Both the position numbers and the translations under genes were made by a program. 64,000 nucleotides of DNA. It comes from CAKZNE01 sp002695025. Lineage in GTDB: Bacteria; Bacteroidota; Bacteroidia; Flavobacteriales; Schleiferiaceae. Shown one piece after another: positions 25,246 through 34,137 of this stretch. Where the stretch lies: the NCBI GenBank assembly GCA_913043285.1, contig CAJWML010000010.1, forward strand, positions 62,001 to 126,000, given 5' to 3'. Position 1 is the stretch's first letter; each line of letters starts with the position of its first letter. The notes beneath the pieces were generated by a model. The model searched no databases and was not told where the DNA came from. It saw only the letters and a list, made by a program, of their open reading frames with translations.

Positions 25246-25253
25246 CAAATGTA
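25246..25253 (-). promoter_or_regulatory. rplU promoter: -7 TACATTTG with -33 TTG at 25273-25275
   Basis: Minus-strand reading gives TTG, 19-base spacer, TACATTTG. This is the best full match to the Bacteroidota promoter seen in the window. It predicts a leader of about 15 bases before ATG 25224. Confidence 0.65.
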
Positions 25254-25383
25254 ATAAAGTATCCTAATATATCAAGCAAGGTGAACTGTAAAAATTTCAC
25301 TCCTACTCCTTTACAACTGCATTTGCCCGTCAAATATACCCACCCTCTTCATCGGTTTTTCATGGTGAGGCCACAAGTTTTAG

Positions 25384-25391
25384 TACATTTG
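25384..25391 (+). promoter_or_regulatory. -7 element TACATTTG
   Basis: Exact TAnnTTTG match 39 bases before ATG 25431. It argues against translation from the upstream in-frame ATG at 25122, which lies inside rplU. Confidence 0.5.
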
Positions 25392-25430
25392 ATGCCCACG
25401 CGAAAAAACAAACCATATTCAATTGTCTCA

Positions 25431-26744
25431 ATGAAAAAAAAGCTCTTATTTCTGGCTTGTTTGGGCATTACTCAACTAACTAATGCTCAAACCAATATAG
25501 AATTTGAAGAATACGATCTGGACAACGGTCTGCACGTTATACTTCATGAAGATCACAGCACGCCCATTGTAGCTGTTTCCGTATTATATCATGTAGGTTC
25601 CAAGAATGAACCCCAGGGCCGTACCGGCTTTGCCCACTTTTTTGAACATCTGATGTTTGAGGGGTCTCCCAACATAGGGCGGGGTGAGTTTACTACTATA
25701 GTACAGGCCAACGGTGGTGCCATTAACGCCAACACTTCCTTTGACCGCACCTTTTATTATGAAATACTTCCTTCCAATCAGTTTGAGCTGGGGCTTTGGC
25801 TGGAAAGTGAACGTATGTTACACGCTACCGTAGATAATAAAGGTGTGGAAACACAACGGGAAGTAGTTAAGGAAGAAAAGCGCCTGCGTATTGACAACCA
25901 GCCTTATATGTCCTTCCAACAGAATATGTTTGAAAAGGCCTTTGCGGATCACCCCTATGGCCACACACCTCTTGGAAGTATGGAAGACCTGAACGCAGCC
26001 CAGATCTCGGACTTTGCTGACTTTTACGAAACCTTTTATGTACCCGATAACGCCACCCTCTCCATTGCCGGTGATATAGACCCGGACGAGGCCAAGGAAC
26101 TGATCAAAAAGTATTTCAGCGACATTGAAAAAGGCTCTAAGGATATCCCCCGTCCTAAACCCGCTTTTTCGGTAATGAATGGCGAAATGGTAGATACGGT
26201 ATACGATAACATCCAGTTGCCAGCTATTTTCCTGGGTTACCGCATTCCCGGACAATCCACTAAAGATTCCTATGCCCTTGAAATGCTTACCACGCTACTG
26301 TCTGACGGTCAAAGCTCCAGGATGTACAAAACCTTGGTGGATGGTGAGCAACTGGCCATAGCTGTTCAAACCTTTCCCTTTGCCCTTGAAAATGGTGGAC
26401 TCTTTGTAACCCTGGGAGTTACCAACATGGGGGTTTCTCTGGGCGATCTTAAAAACGGTATTGACCGCGAAGTAGAGCGTGTACGCAATGAAATGATATC
26501 CGAAAAGGAGTACGAGAAGGTGTTGAACCAACTGGAAAATGACTTTATATCGCGCAACTCTACCATGGCAGGTATTGCAGAAAGCCTGGCCAACTACCAT
26601 GTATACTATGGCGATGCCAACCTCATCAATACCGAGATCAAAAAATACCGGGAGATTACCCGTGAAGATCTTCAGCGTGTAGCTAATACGTACCTCGTGA
26701 ATTCCAACCGCGTGGTACTTTACTATTTGCCCAAAAAACAATAA
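25431..26744 (+). CDS. M16 zinc peptidase, catalytic subunit, exported
   Basis: 437 residues from ATG 25431. A signal peptide covers residues 1-19 (ending TNAQ). The inverted zinc motif HxxEH is intact (HFFEH, residues 69-73), and the distal Glu lies in VVKEEKRLR about 75 residues later. The protein is half the size of insulinase, as expected for a two-chain M16B enzyme. The next gene encodes a paired M16 protein lacking HxxEH, so the two probably form a periplasmic heterodimer that degrades peptides. Active-site residues seen; partnership inferred from adjacency (24-base gap). Confidence 0.93.
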   Translation: MKKKLLFLACLGITQLTNAQTNIEFEEYDLDNGLHVILHEDHSTPIVAVSVLYHVGSKNEPQGRTGFAHFFEHLMFEGSPNIGRGEFTTIVQANGGAINANTSFDRTFYYEILPSNQFELGLWLESERMLHATVDNKGVETQREVVKEEKRLRIDNQPYMSFQQNMFEKAFADHPYGHTPLGSMEDLNAAQISDFADFYETFYVPDNATLSIAGDIDPDEAKELIKKYFSDIEKGSKDIPRPKPAFSVMNGEMVDTVYDNIQLPAIFLGYRIPGQSTKDSYALEMLTTLLSDGQSSRMYKTLVDGEQLAIAVQTFPFALENGGLFVTLGVTNMGVSLGDLKNGIDREVERVRNEMISEKEYEKVLNQLENDFISRNSTMAGIAESLANYHVYYGDANLINTEIKKYREITREDLQRVANTYLVNSNRVVLYYLPKKQ

Positions 26745-26768
26745 TTCAACCTCAAGATACTATCAGCA

Positions 26769-28847
26769 ATGAAAAAGATAATCGCATTTATTTTTTGCCT
26801 GGCGTTCTTTAATACGGCTTTTGCGCAATTAGACCGCAGCGTACGCCCCGAGGCCGGGCCGGCACCTGAATTGGATTTCGGGGAATATAAATTATACGAA
26901 CTGGACAATGGTTTAAAGGTAATTGTGGTGGAAGACCACAAATTGCCCCGCGTTTCCATGAGCCTGGTAATTGACCGTAAACCTGTTTTTGAAGGCGACA
27001 AAGCCGGCTTTATAGAGCTGGCTGGTGAAATGCTCCGCCAGGGAACCATGTCACGCCCCAAAGCCCAGTTAGACGAAGAAGTGGACTTTATGGGAGCAAG
27101 CCTCAACACCTCTTCCTCCAGTGTTTTTGCCAGCGGGCTTAGCAAATACAAGGAGAAGCTGATGGAGCTGGTTGCCGATGTAGCGCAACACCCTGCCTTC
27201 CCGGCAGAGGAATTCAGCAAGCTTAAAAAACAAATGATCTCCGGGATAGAATCCTCTAAAGACAACCCACAAGCCGTGGCTGGCAATGTATTTAATGCCC
27301 GCCTCTACGGTAAGGACCACCCTTATGGAGAAAATGCCACCGTGGAAAGCGTGAACGCTGTAGATCTGGACGATTGCAAAACGTACTATAGCAACTACTG
27401 GATTCCCAATGCCACTTACCTGGCAATAGTTGGCGATGTAAAGGCCAAAGACGTAAAAAAGCTAGCCAAGAAACACTTTGGTGACTGGAAGCCCGGCAAT
27501 AAACCGGAAAGCACCTACCCTACACCCACCAAGCCCGATGGATTGGCCATATCCTTTATAAATAAGGAATCAGCTATACAGTCTGTACTGGTAATGGGAA
27601 ATACTATTAACCTGAAACCCGGTGACCCGGATGAAGTAAAAATGGCATTGACCAACGAGATCCTGGGTGCCGGAGCACAAGGACGTTTATTCCTGAACAT
27701 ACGTGAAGACAAGGGTTACACCTACGGTGCATACTCTAATTACGATTCGGACCGCCTTATCGGTGAGTTTACCGCCAATGCCAGTGTTCGCAACGAGGTT
27801 ACGGATAGTGCAGTTACCGAATTCATGAAAGAGTTTAACCGTATCCGCACCGAGCCTGCTACGGATGAAGAGATCCGCGGTGCGAAGAATGCCGTTATCG
27901 GAAGCTTTGGCCGCGCCCTGGAACGTCCGCAAACCATTGCCAACTTTGCTCTTAACATCAATCGTTTCAACTTGCCGGAGGATTACTATGAAACCTACCT
28001 TCCACGCCTGGAAAAATTGACCAAGGAAGATGTAATGACTGCGGCTCAAAATTACATCCAGCCCAACCACATGCATCTTACCATAGTGGGGAAAGCCTCC
28101 GAAGTAGCAGACAAGCTGGAAAGCTTTGGCAAAGTGCAATACTTTGACGAGGAAGGAAATGTTACCGATAAGCCTTCCATGCCAGTACCTGACGGAGTTA
28201 CTGCACAAACCGTTATTGACAAGTATATAGAAGCGAAAGGCGGTGCAGAAAACATGAAAAAGGTAAAGGAACTGGAAATACACAGAAAAGCGGTAATGCC
28301 GGGAGCTCCTGCTCCCTTTGACCAGGTAGACCTGCAGAAAAGTCCCAGCCTGTACCGCTCTACTATGACCGTACCCGGCTATGGCGTAGTGCAGGAAATG
28401 CTTTATGATGGTGAAAAAGCCTATATGACCAACCAGATGGGGACTAAGGAAGTGGAAGGTCCGGATTTACTTTCCATAAAGCTGGATGCCCTCATGAACA
28501 AGGAACTGAAGTATGATGAACTCGGTTATAAACTCAAGCTGTTAGGTATGTCCATGGTAGACGGTAAAAAAGCTTACGTCATGGAAATTACTGACCCCAT
28601 GGGTGATGCTTTTACACGTTACTATTCTGCAGACACCTACTTACCCATAAAGGAGGAGAAGAAAACTGATACTCCCCAGGGGCCGGTGATCAGCACAACC
28701 ACTTATTCAGATTACCGCGAAGTGAAAGGAGTAAAATACCCCTACGAGATCAACCTGATCATGGGGCCGCAGAAAATAACTCTTACTGCAGAGGAGGTTA
28801 AGGTGAATGAAGGCATTGCCAAGGATGCTTTTCAGAAAAAAGAATAA
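26769..28847 (+). CDS. M16 family protein, non-catalytic subunit with C-terminal domain
   Basis: 692 residues, signal peptide to about residue 19 (AFAQ). Where HxxEH should be (about residues 81-88) the sequence reads FIELAGEM, so zinc binding is lost. The substrate-binding Arg/Tyr pair of partner subunits appears intact in NIREDKGYTYGAYS, near residue 320. Two M16 half-domains end near residue 465. A further ~225 residues form an added beta-rich domain resembling LolA/outer-membrane lipoprotein carrier folds (weak). Predicted partner of the catalytic gene just upstream. A strong terminator follows. Confidence 0.9.
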   Translation: MKKIIAFIFCLAFFNTAFAQLDRSVRPEAGPAPELDFGEYKLYELDNGLKVIVVEDHKLPRVSMSLVIDRKPVFEGDKAGFIELAGEMLRQGTMSRPKAQLDEEVDFMGASLNTSSSSVFASGLSKYKEKLMELVADVAQHPAFPAEEFSKLKKQMISGIESSKDNPQAVAGNVFNARLYGKDHPYGENATVESVNAVDLDDCKTYYSNYWIPNATYLAIVGDVKAKDVKKLAKKHFGDWKPGNKPESTYPTPTKPDGLAISFINKESAIQSVLVMGNTINLKPGDPDEVKMALTNEILGAGAQGRLFLNIREDKGYTYGAYSNYDSDRLIGEFTANASVRNEVTDSAVTEFMKEFNRIRTEPATDEEIRGAKNAVIGSFGRALERPQTIANFALNINRFNLPEDYYETYLPRLEKLTKEDVMTAAQNYIQPNHMHLTIVGKASEVADKLESFGKVQYFDEEGNVTDKPSMPVPDGVTAQTVIDKYIEAKGGAENMKKVKELEIHRKAVMPGAPAPFDQVDLQKSPSLYRSTMTVPGYGVVQEMLYDGEKAYMTNQMGTKEVEGPDLLSIKLDALMNKELKYDELGYKLKLLGMSMVDGKKAYVMEITDPMGDAFTRYYSADTYLPIKEEKKTDTPQGPVISTTTYSDYREVKGVKYPYEINLIMGPQKITLTAEEVKVNEGIAKDAFQKKE

Positions 28848-28872
28848 TCCTTTTTATAGATACCAACAAAAG

Positions 28873-28895
28873 GCGGCCCACGGGCCGCTTTTTTT
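28873..28895 (+). terminator. Terminator of the M16 pair
   Basis: GCGGCC, loop CACG, GGCCGC, then seven T. The T run overlaps the stop codon of the minus-strand DMT gene at 28894. Confidence 0.9.
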
Positions 28896-29802
28896 ATGCC
28901 GTGTTTTTACGGATGCGCTCGGCCGGACTTCCCTTGCGGTTTACCAGGTATACCCCTAACAGGATAGCGGCCATCCCAAAGACGTGGGTAACACCCACGT
29001 CCTCTCCATCCACTACACCCCAAATCAGGGCAATAACCGGCACAATGTAGGTAACAGAAGCCGCAAAAAGAGACCCGCTGGTCTTGATCAGGTAATTGAA
29101 GAGTATTACCGCGACACTGGTACCCACCACTCCTAAAATCGATACATAACCCAGGCTACGCCATGCTCCAGGGTCACTTTGCATGATCTGTAGAAAATCT
29201 GTGGAAAGCACATAAATAATAGCCGGTATGCCAATAAACATAAGGCTTAGCAGGGTTATGGCAAAAGATCCCAGGTCCTTTAGTTTGCTGTTAATGGTGT
29301 TGATAGATACTGCATAGCATACCGTGGCAATAATGGGGTAAATACCATAAGTCAGGTTGTTCATACCTACTTCCATATCAGGCACCAGCAACCAGATGGC
29401 TCCGGCCAGCCCCAGCATGATGCCTAGCATACTTAGCCATTTAATACGGATACCGAACCAGAAGACACCTATAAGCAGGGTAAACAAAGGGACCAGCGAG
29501 TTCAGTATCCCCACCAGCGAACTATCCAGATGACGGATAGCAAGAGGAAAAAGAATGTAGGGAATACCATTACCCAGTAAACCGACTACGAGGAGTGGAA
29601 AAGCATTTTTACGGTTCAGCTTACTGAAATGTTTATACCCGATAACAGCCGTGAAAAGAAAAGCCAGCGATATCCGTAACATTCCAATCTGGGATGAAGT
29701 GAAGGATTGCAAACCAAATTTCATGAGTATAAAAGAGCTGCCCCAGGTAATAGCAAGCCCTACAAATACGGCCCAGGCCGTTAAAGTGGCATTTTTTGAC
29801 AC
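28894..29802 (-). CDS. EamA/DMT superfamily transporter
   Basis: 302 residues with ten predicted membrane spans in two repeats, as in DMT exporters. The first repeat begins WAVFVGLAITWGSSFILMKFG, with the usual EamA W-G-S/x-F pattern, and PLFTLLIGVFWFG ends it. These carriers export metabolites such as amino acids or related small compounds; substrate not deducible. I use a GTG start at 29802, 17 bases after a consensus -7 element. The stop overlaps the terminator of the converging M16 gene. Confidence 0.9.
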   Translation of the reverse strand: MSKNATLTAWAVFVGLAITWGSSFILMKFGLQSFTSSQIGMLRISLAFLFTAVIGYKHFSKLNRKNAFPLLVVGLLGNGIPYILFPLAIRHLDSSLVGILNSLVPLFTLLIGVFWFGIRIKWLSMLGIMLGLAGAIWLLVPDMEVGMNNLTYGIYPIIATVCYAVSINTINSKLKDLGSFAITLLSLMFIGIPAIIYVLSTDFLQIMQSDPGAWRSLGYVSILGVVGTSVAVILFNYLIKTSGSLFAASVTYIVPVIALIWGVVDGEDVGVTHVFGMAAILLGVYLVNRKGSPAERIRKNTA

Positions 29803-29819
29803 ACGGATCAGATAAGGGG

Positions 29820-29827
29820 CAAATATA
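29820..29827 (-). promoter_or_regulatory. -7 element TATATTTG for the DMT gene
   Basis: Minus-strand exact TAnnTTTG match 17 bases before the GTG start at 29802. A TTG sits 24 bases upstream, slightly beyond the usual spacing. Confidence 0.5.
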
Positions 29828-29893
29828 CTTTTTCAGTGCTTTCAGCCTCACCAATTTAGCGCCATTCTAAATACAGCTTTCTGAACCCTGTAC

Positions 29894-29901
29894 TACTTTT
29901 G
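29894..29901 (+). promoter_or_regulatory. -7 element TACTTTTG for ctaA
   Basis: Exact TAnnTTTG match ending only 4 bases before ATG 29906, so the ctaA mRNA is predicted to be leaderless. Confidence 0.5.
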
Positions 29902-29905
29902 CAGT

Positions 29906-30934
29906 ATGAAGTGGATCAGGATTTTTACCCGTATTGAATTGGTTTTGATTTACCTGGTAATACTGGCCGGCAGCGTAGTACGCATGACTGGCTCCGGCAT
30001 GGGCTGCCCCGACTGGCCCAAATGCTTTGGTCACCTGATACCACCTACCGAAAGAGAACAACTGGAATGGCACCCACAGCAGGATTTTAAAAAAGGGCAG
30101 ATCATCATTGTGAACGAAAGTCTACAGGTAGCCCGAAGAGATTTTACCAGTGGCAGTTCTTACGAAACCACCAATTGGGAAACTTATACCAAACACGATT
30201 ATGCTCTATTTAACCCCGCCCATACCTGGACGGAATACATCAACCGCTTAATAGGAGCCCTGGCTGGAATACCTATGTTCATCCTTGTTCTTATCTCGCT
30301 ATTCAGGATAAGGCAAAACTGGCGCTGGTTTATACTCTCCTTATCGGGCCTTCTTCTCTTAGGCTTTGAAGCCTGGTTGGGTAAGCTCGTAGTAGATGGC
30401 AACCTCATTCCAGGAAGCATCACCATTCACATGCTGGGGGCGCTGGCCATTATCGTGGTACTTTGCTTATTGCTGATCAGCACTACACCTACACGCAATG
30501 GTTTTACAACACCTTCCAATTTTAAATGGGGGCTGGTTGCAGCTGTTATTTTTACACTTATCCAGATCGTTTTGGGAACCCAAGTACGCGAACAAATAGA
30601 CATAGCCAACGAAGAAAGTCTGCAACGCATACACTGGATAGCCCAACTGGACTGGAGTTTTTACGTGCACCGCTCATTTTCCATTCTTATCCTTTTACTG
30701 AACTTTTGGTTATGGAGACAGCAAAAGAAACTGGGCAACCTACTTCCGCAAATGAATAGCGTTATGCTCCTCATACTGGCAGAAATAGTACTAGGCATAC
30801 TACTCTCGTACCTGGCCCTGCCAAAATTTGCTCAGCCTGCACATTTGTTGCTGGGTGCTGCCTTATTTGGGATGCAATTTTTTGGTCTTATAAAAGTCTT
30901 CGTAGAAAGTCAAAAAACAGAAAGGCTGCTTTGA
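29906..30934 (+). CDS. ctaA: Heme A synthase (COX15/CtaA)
   Basis: 342 residues, about eight membrane spans. GSGMGCPDWPKCFG near residue 30 is the COX15 signature. His residues in NPAHTWTEYINRLIGAL, ITIHMLGALAI, YVHRSFSI and QPAHLLLGAAL are the expected heme ligands. It oxidises heme O to heme A for aa3-type cytochrome oxidase, implying aerobic respiration. The Cys pair of the periplasmic loop is mostly absent apart from CPDWPKC. The TGA stop lies in the loop of a hairpin that terminates the opposite gene. Confidence 0.94.
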   Translation: MKWIRIFTRIELVLIYLVILAGSVVRMTGSGMGCPDWPKCFGHLIPPTEREQLEWHPQQDFKKGQIIIVNESLQVARRDFTSGSSYETTNWETYTKHDYALFNPAHTWTEYINRLIGALAGIPMFILVLISLFRIRQNWRWFILSLSGLLLLGFEAWLGKLVVDGNLIPGSITIHMLGALAIIVVLCLLLISTTPTRNGFTTPSNFKWGLVAAVIFTLIQIVLGTQVREQIDIANEESLQRIHWIAQLDWSFYVHRSFSILILLLNFWLWRQQKKLGNLLPQMNSVMLLILAEIVLGILLSYLALPKFAQPAHLLLGAALFGMQFFGLIKVFVESQKTERLL

Positions 30935-30945
30935 AGCAGCCTTTC
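30920..30945 (-). terminator. Terminator hairpin overlapping the ctaA stop codon
   Basis: GAAAGGCTGCTT and AAGCAGCCTTTC form a 12-base perfect stem with a two-base loop. The ctaA TGA occupies 30932-30934. On the minus strand it is followed by TGTTTTTTG, so it should end transcription of the Cys-rich gene stopping at 30963. On the plus strand no T run follows. Confidence 0.72.
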
Positions 30946-30962
30946 CTAAAAAATCTTGAGTT

Positions 30963-31370
30963 TTACCTTATCAGTATCTCATGGTCGCTTATATAGCTCA
31001 CCTCTACTTCACCACAGCCACAGGTATTTATAATTGGTGAGAGATTACTGCCCACACCACAGGTGATCATTCTTTCAACTGTGCTTCCATAGGCATCACA
31101 AGGCTGGCAATCGGAATCCGTAGGGACAATATCATTGGTCATCCACTCCAGGTTTACACCACCACAGGGAGGAATAATATTGGTGCCGGGGGATATACAG
31201 ACGGTAGGCCCTCCACATCCATCCGGCAGGCAATCATGGGCATAATACCCAATGGTAAAATAACACTCGGTGGTGTTGTAGATGTAAAGATCACTGGCTT
31301 GCGCATGGGCTTTGTTAGTAAAAAAACCAGCAAATGCCAGTAGTAAAGAGTAAGTCACAATTGTTTTCAT
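30963..31370 (-). CDS. Small secreted cysteine-rich protein
   Basis: 135 residues. A clear signal peptide (SLLLAFAGFFTNKAHAQ, cleaved near residue 24) leaves a mature part of about 111 residues with ten Cys, including DGCGG, CQPCD and TCGCG. An even Cys count in an exported protein suggests disulfides, though CxxC and CGC could bind metal. I do not recognise the family and there is no T9SS domain. It stands alone between ctaA (convergent) and an alpha/beta hydrolase on the same strand 87 bases upstream. Confidence 0.72.
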   Translation of the reverse strand: MKTIVTYSLLLAFAGFFTNKAHAQASDLYIYNTTECYFTIGYYAHDCLPDGCGGPTVCISPGTNIIPPCGGVNLEWMTNDIVPTDSDCQPCDAYGSTVERMITCGVGSNLSPIINTCGCGEVEVSYISDHEILIR

Positions 31371-31457
31371 AACAAGGATAATTTTAGAGTTTCACTTGTG
31401 TTAAGATACTAAAACTCACCTTGAAAAAGAGGCCCTTACGACCTCTGTACTACAAGT

Positions 31458-32291
31458 TTATTCCTTTAAAAAATCCAGCAGGATCTTATTCAACTCATCC
31501 CGGTGGGTTACATTCAAACCGTGCGGCCCCTCCTTTATCACGTGGTATTCATTCTCAGGAATTCCCTTTTTGGCCTGCTCTGCTGAGGTTGCAATAGGAA
31601 CAATGTTATCCGCATCACCATGAACGATAAGGGTAGGGACTTTTACATTCTTTAATTCCGTACGAAAATCAGTTTCGGCCCAGGCCAAAGCACATTGTAT
31701 AGTGGCTCTGGGTGAGGCATGGGAAGCAATGGACCAATCATAATGTAATTGCTCCTCGCTGATACGGTCTCCTTTCAGGTCATCGTAATTGTAAAAATTC
31801 CGGTGAAAACCTTTAAGGAAGCCTACCCGGTCCTTCTGCAGGGCATCAATTATACCATTGAGATCGTCCTGCGGAACACCATCGGGGTTATCATCCTTCT
31901 GCGCCACCAGTGGAATAATAGAACTGATCAGTGCAGCCTTGGCTATACGATCATCGCCATGGTCTGTGAAGTACCGCACTACTTCTCCACCTCCCATTGA
32001 AAAACCACAAATAATACAATCCTTTAGGTCCAATTGCACGATCAACTCCCGCAGGTCGCTGGCCAGGGTGGAATAATCGTAGGAGCTCCACGGGGCGGAA
32101 GACTGTCCAAAACCCCTGCGGTCATAGGCGATACATCGGTACCCGGCCTCTACAATGGCCCAGCGCTGTCCTTCCCAGGCCTTATGGCTCAGTGGCCAGC
32201 CGTGAATAAGTATTACGGGCTGACCGCTGCCATAGTCTTCATAAAATATGTCGGTTGGTTCTGCGGAATTCTTGTTTGTTATATAGGGCAT
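31458..32291 (-). CDS. Alpha/beta hydrolase (non-heme haloperoxidase/arylesterase type)
   Basis: 277 residues. VILIHGWPLS near residue 27 forms the oxyanion region and GFSMGGGEV near residue 96 holds the nucleophilic Ser. The catalytic Asp and His are read in VHGDADNIVP and EGPHGLNVTH. YDRRGFGQSSAPW is typical of the cofactor-free haloperoxidase/esterase subgroup. No signal peptide; cytoplasmic. Natural substrate unknown. Divergent from the SulP gene, with 163 bases between starts. Confidence 0.9.
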   Translation of the reverse strand: MPYITNKNSAEPTDIFYEDYGSGQPVILIHGWPLSHKAWEGQRWAIVEAGYRCIAYDRRGFGQSSAPWSSYDYSTLASDLRELIVQLDLKDCIICGFSMGGGEVVRYFTDHGDDRIAKAALISSIIPLVAQKDDNPDGVPQDDLNGIIDALQKDRVGFLKGFHRNFYNYDDLKGDRISEEQLHYDWSIASHASPRATIQCALAWAETDFRTELKNVKVPTLIVHGDADNIVPIATSAEQAKKGIPENEYHVIKEGPHGLNVTHRDELNKILLDFLKE

Positions 32292-32427
32292 AAATAAAAG
32301 TTTTAATGCTTAACGACTATCATTCCTTATAGTTTTGGCATTCCCCAAAACAGACACTCTTTCATACGCCACACATTAAATAATTATAAACTTTTTGCTT
32401 CTCCTGCATCCCTAATTTTAAAGGACT

Positions 32428-32435
32428 TACTTTTG
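32428..32435 (+). promoter_or_regulatory. -7 element TACTTTTG
   Basis: Exact TAnnTTTG match 19 bases before ATG 32455 of the SulP gene. Confidence 0.5.
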
Positions 32436-32454
32436 CGCCCTTTTCGGAAAACGC

Positions 32455-34068
32455 ATGAAAAACATCTTCCATAACTTCACTTCCAATCCAAAGAATGATG
32501 TCCTTTCTGGGCTAACCGTAGCCTTGGCCCTGGTGCCCGAAGCCGTAGCCTTCGCTTTTGTGGCTGGCATTGATCCTATGGTAGGTCTGTACGGAGCTTT
32601 TATGATGGGTATTGTAACGGCCTTATTTGGTGGTCGGCCCGGAATGATCTCCGGTGCTACCGGAGCCATGGCAGTAGTGATGGTACACCTTATCCAAAAA
32701 GGCAATGAAGTAGGCATGGAGCTGGCCGTTCCGGTTGAAAACCTTGGCTTGCAATGGCTTTTTATCACTCTTCTATTGGTCGGGGCTATACAGATCATGG
32801 CCGGGGTATTGCGCCTGGGCAAGTTTGTTCGACTTATCCCCCACCCCGTTATGATGGGTTTTGTGAACGGCCTGGCTATAGTTATCTTCCTTTCGCAACT
32901 GGAACTTTTCAAACAAAGGGTAGATGGCCGTGTACAATGGCTGCAGGGAACTGACCTGCTGATCATGCTGGCCCTGGTAGCGCTCACCATGGGCATTATG
33001 TTCGGCCTACCCAAACTCACCAAAAAAATACCCGCAGCCCTTACAGGGATCATAGTAGTTGCAGCCATCACCATACTGGGAGGCCTGGATGTTAGCACTG
33101 TGGGCTCCTTCATTCGTGAAGGAGGAGGAAGCGGCCTGGAAGGCTCTTTACCCAATTTCCAGGATCAGATATTCGGGCTTATACCTTCCATGGAGGGCCA
33201 TTGGGGACTTATTATCTCTACGGCATTCCTGTTGGCTGCAGTCGGGCTTATCGAATCATTGATGACCCTTAACCTCATCGATGAAATGACCGAAACCCGT
33301 GGCAGCGGTAACCGTGAATGTATGGCTCAGGGCGGGGCCAACATAATCAACGGCCTTTTTGGTGGTATGGGCGGATGTGCTATGATCGGCCAATCCATTA
33401 TCAACGTGAGTTCCGGTGGTCGGGGCCGCTTATCGGGAACTGTGGCCGCTGTTGCCTTGCTGGCGTTTATCCTTTTTGCGGCTCCACTCATTGAGCAGAT
33501 CCCCATTGCTGCCCTGGTGGGTGTTATGTTCATGGTGGTAATCGGCACCTTTGCCTGGAGCAGCTTCCGCATTTTAAACAAGATCCCGCTGGCAGACGCT
33601 ATTGTTTTGATAGCGGTTTCCGTAATTACCGTTTGGCAGGACCTGGCCGTAGCTGTACTGGCCGGGGTGGTGATGTCTGCCCTGGTGTTTGCCTGGAAGA
33701 ATGCCACCATGATACGTGCGCGAAAGCGGATAAAAGAAGATGGCACCAAAGTGTACGAAATATGGGGGCCCTTATTCTTTGGCTCTACCCAAACCTTCAA
33801 CTCTAAATTTGATCCGCGCAATGACCCGCAAAAGGTGGAAATAGACTTTATAGAGTCCCGCGTAAGCGATCATTCCGGCATTGAGGCCTTGCGCAGCGTA
33901 GCCAACAAATACCTGGATTTAGGCAAGGAGGTTACCCTTACACACCTCAGCCCGGAATGCAAGGAACTTCTGCTCCGTAACAACCCGGAATTTGACACCA
34001 TCATACAGTCTTCCATTGATGATCCGCGCTACTACGTGGCTACCGACCTGGTAGATCGTGAAGTCTGA
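32455..34068 (+). CDS. SulP family anion transporter with STAS domain
   Basis: 537 residues. The first ~400 residues hold the multi-span transporter core, beginning DVLSGLTVALALVPEAVAFAF, the SulP signature region. A soluble STAS domain follows (about 430-525, VEIDFIESRVSDHSGIEAL). SulP proteins carry sulfate, bicarbonate or other anions, often coupled to sodium or protons. The ion cannot be told from sequence. A separate promoter element precedes it. The thioesterase gene begins 69 bases after the stop. Confidence 0.93.
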   Translation: MKNIFHNFTSNPKNDVLSGLTVALALVPEAVAFAFVAGIDPMVGLYGAFMMGIVTALFGGRPGMISGATGAMAVVMVHLIQKGNEVGMELAVPVENLGLQWLFITLLLVGAIQIMAGVLRLGKFVRLIPHPVMMGFVNGLAIVIFLSQLELFKQRVDGRVQWLQGTDLLIMLALVALTMGIMFGLPKLTKKIPAALTGIIVVAAITILGGLDVSTVGSFIREGGGSGLEGSLPNFQDQIFGLIPSMEGHWGLIISTAFLLAAVGLIESLMTLNLIDEMTETRGSGNRECMAQGGANIINGLFGGMGGCAMIGQSIINVSSGGRGRLSGTVAAVALLAFILFAAPLIEQIPIAALVGVMFMVVIGTFAWSSFRILNKIPLADAIVLIAVSVITVWQDLAVAVLAGVVMSALVFAWKNATMIRARKRIKEDGTKVYEIWGPLFFGSTQTFNSKFDPRNDPQKVEIDFIESRVSDHSGIEALRSVANKYLDLGKEVTLTHLSPECKELLLRNNPEFDTIIQSSIDDPRYYVATDLVDREV

Positions 34069-34137
34069 CAAGCCTCACACAGCCTTGCCAGATGATACAT
34101 GAGCTTTTGTATTTTCACCGCTATAAAACCGTTTTGC

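Noticed and set aside
25122..25430. N-terminal extension of the M16 catalytic gene
   Set aside because: It overlaps rplU and its promoter on the other strand; the signal peptide begins at 25431, after a -7 element at 25384.
27687..28283. Minus-strand frame of 198 codons opposite the M16 subunit
   Set aside because: Overlaps a full-length conserved protein and has no start context or recognisable domain.
32427..33155. Minus-strand frame of 242 codons opposite the SulP transporter
   Set aside because: Composition is Ser, Thr, Pro and Met rich, as expected for an antisense shadow of a membrane protein; the sense gene is clear.
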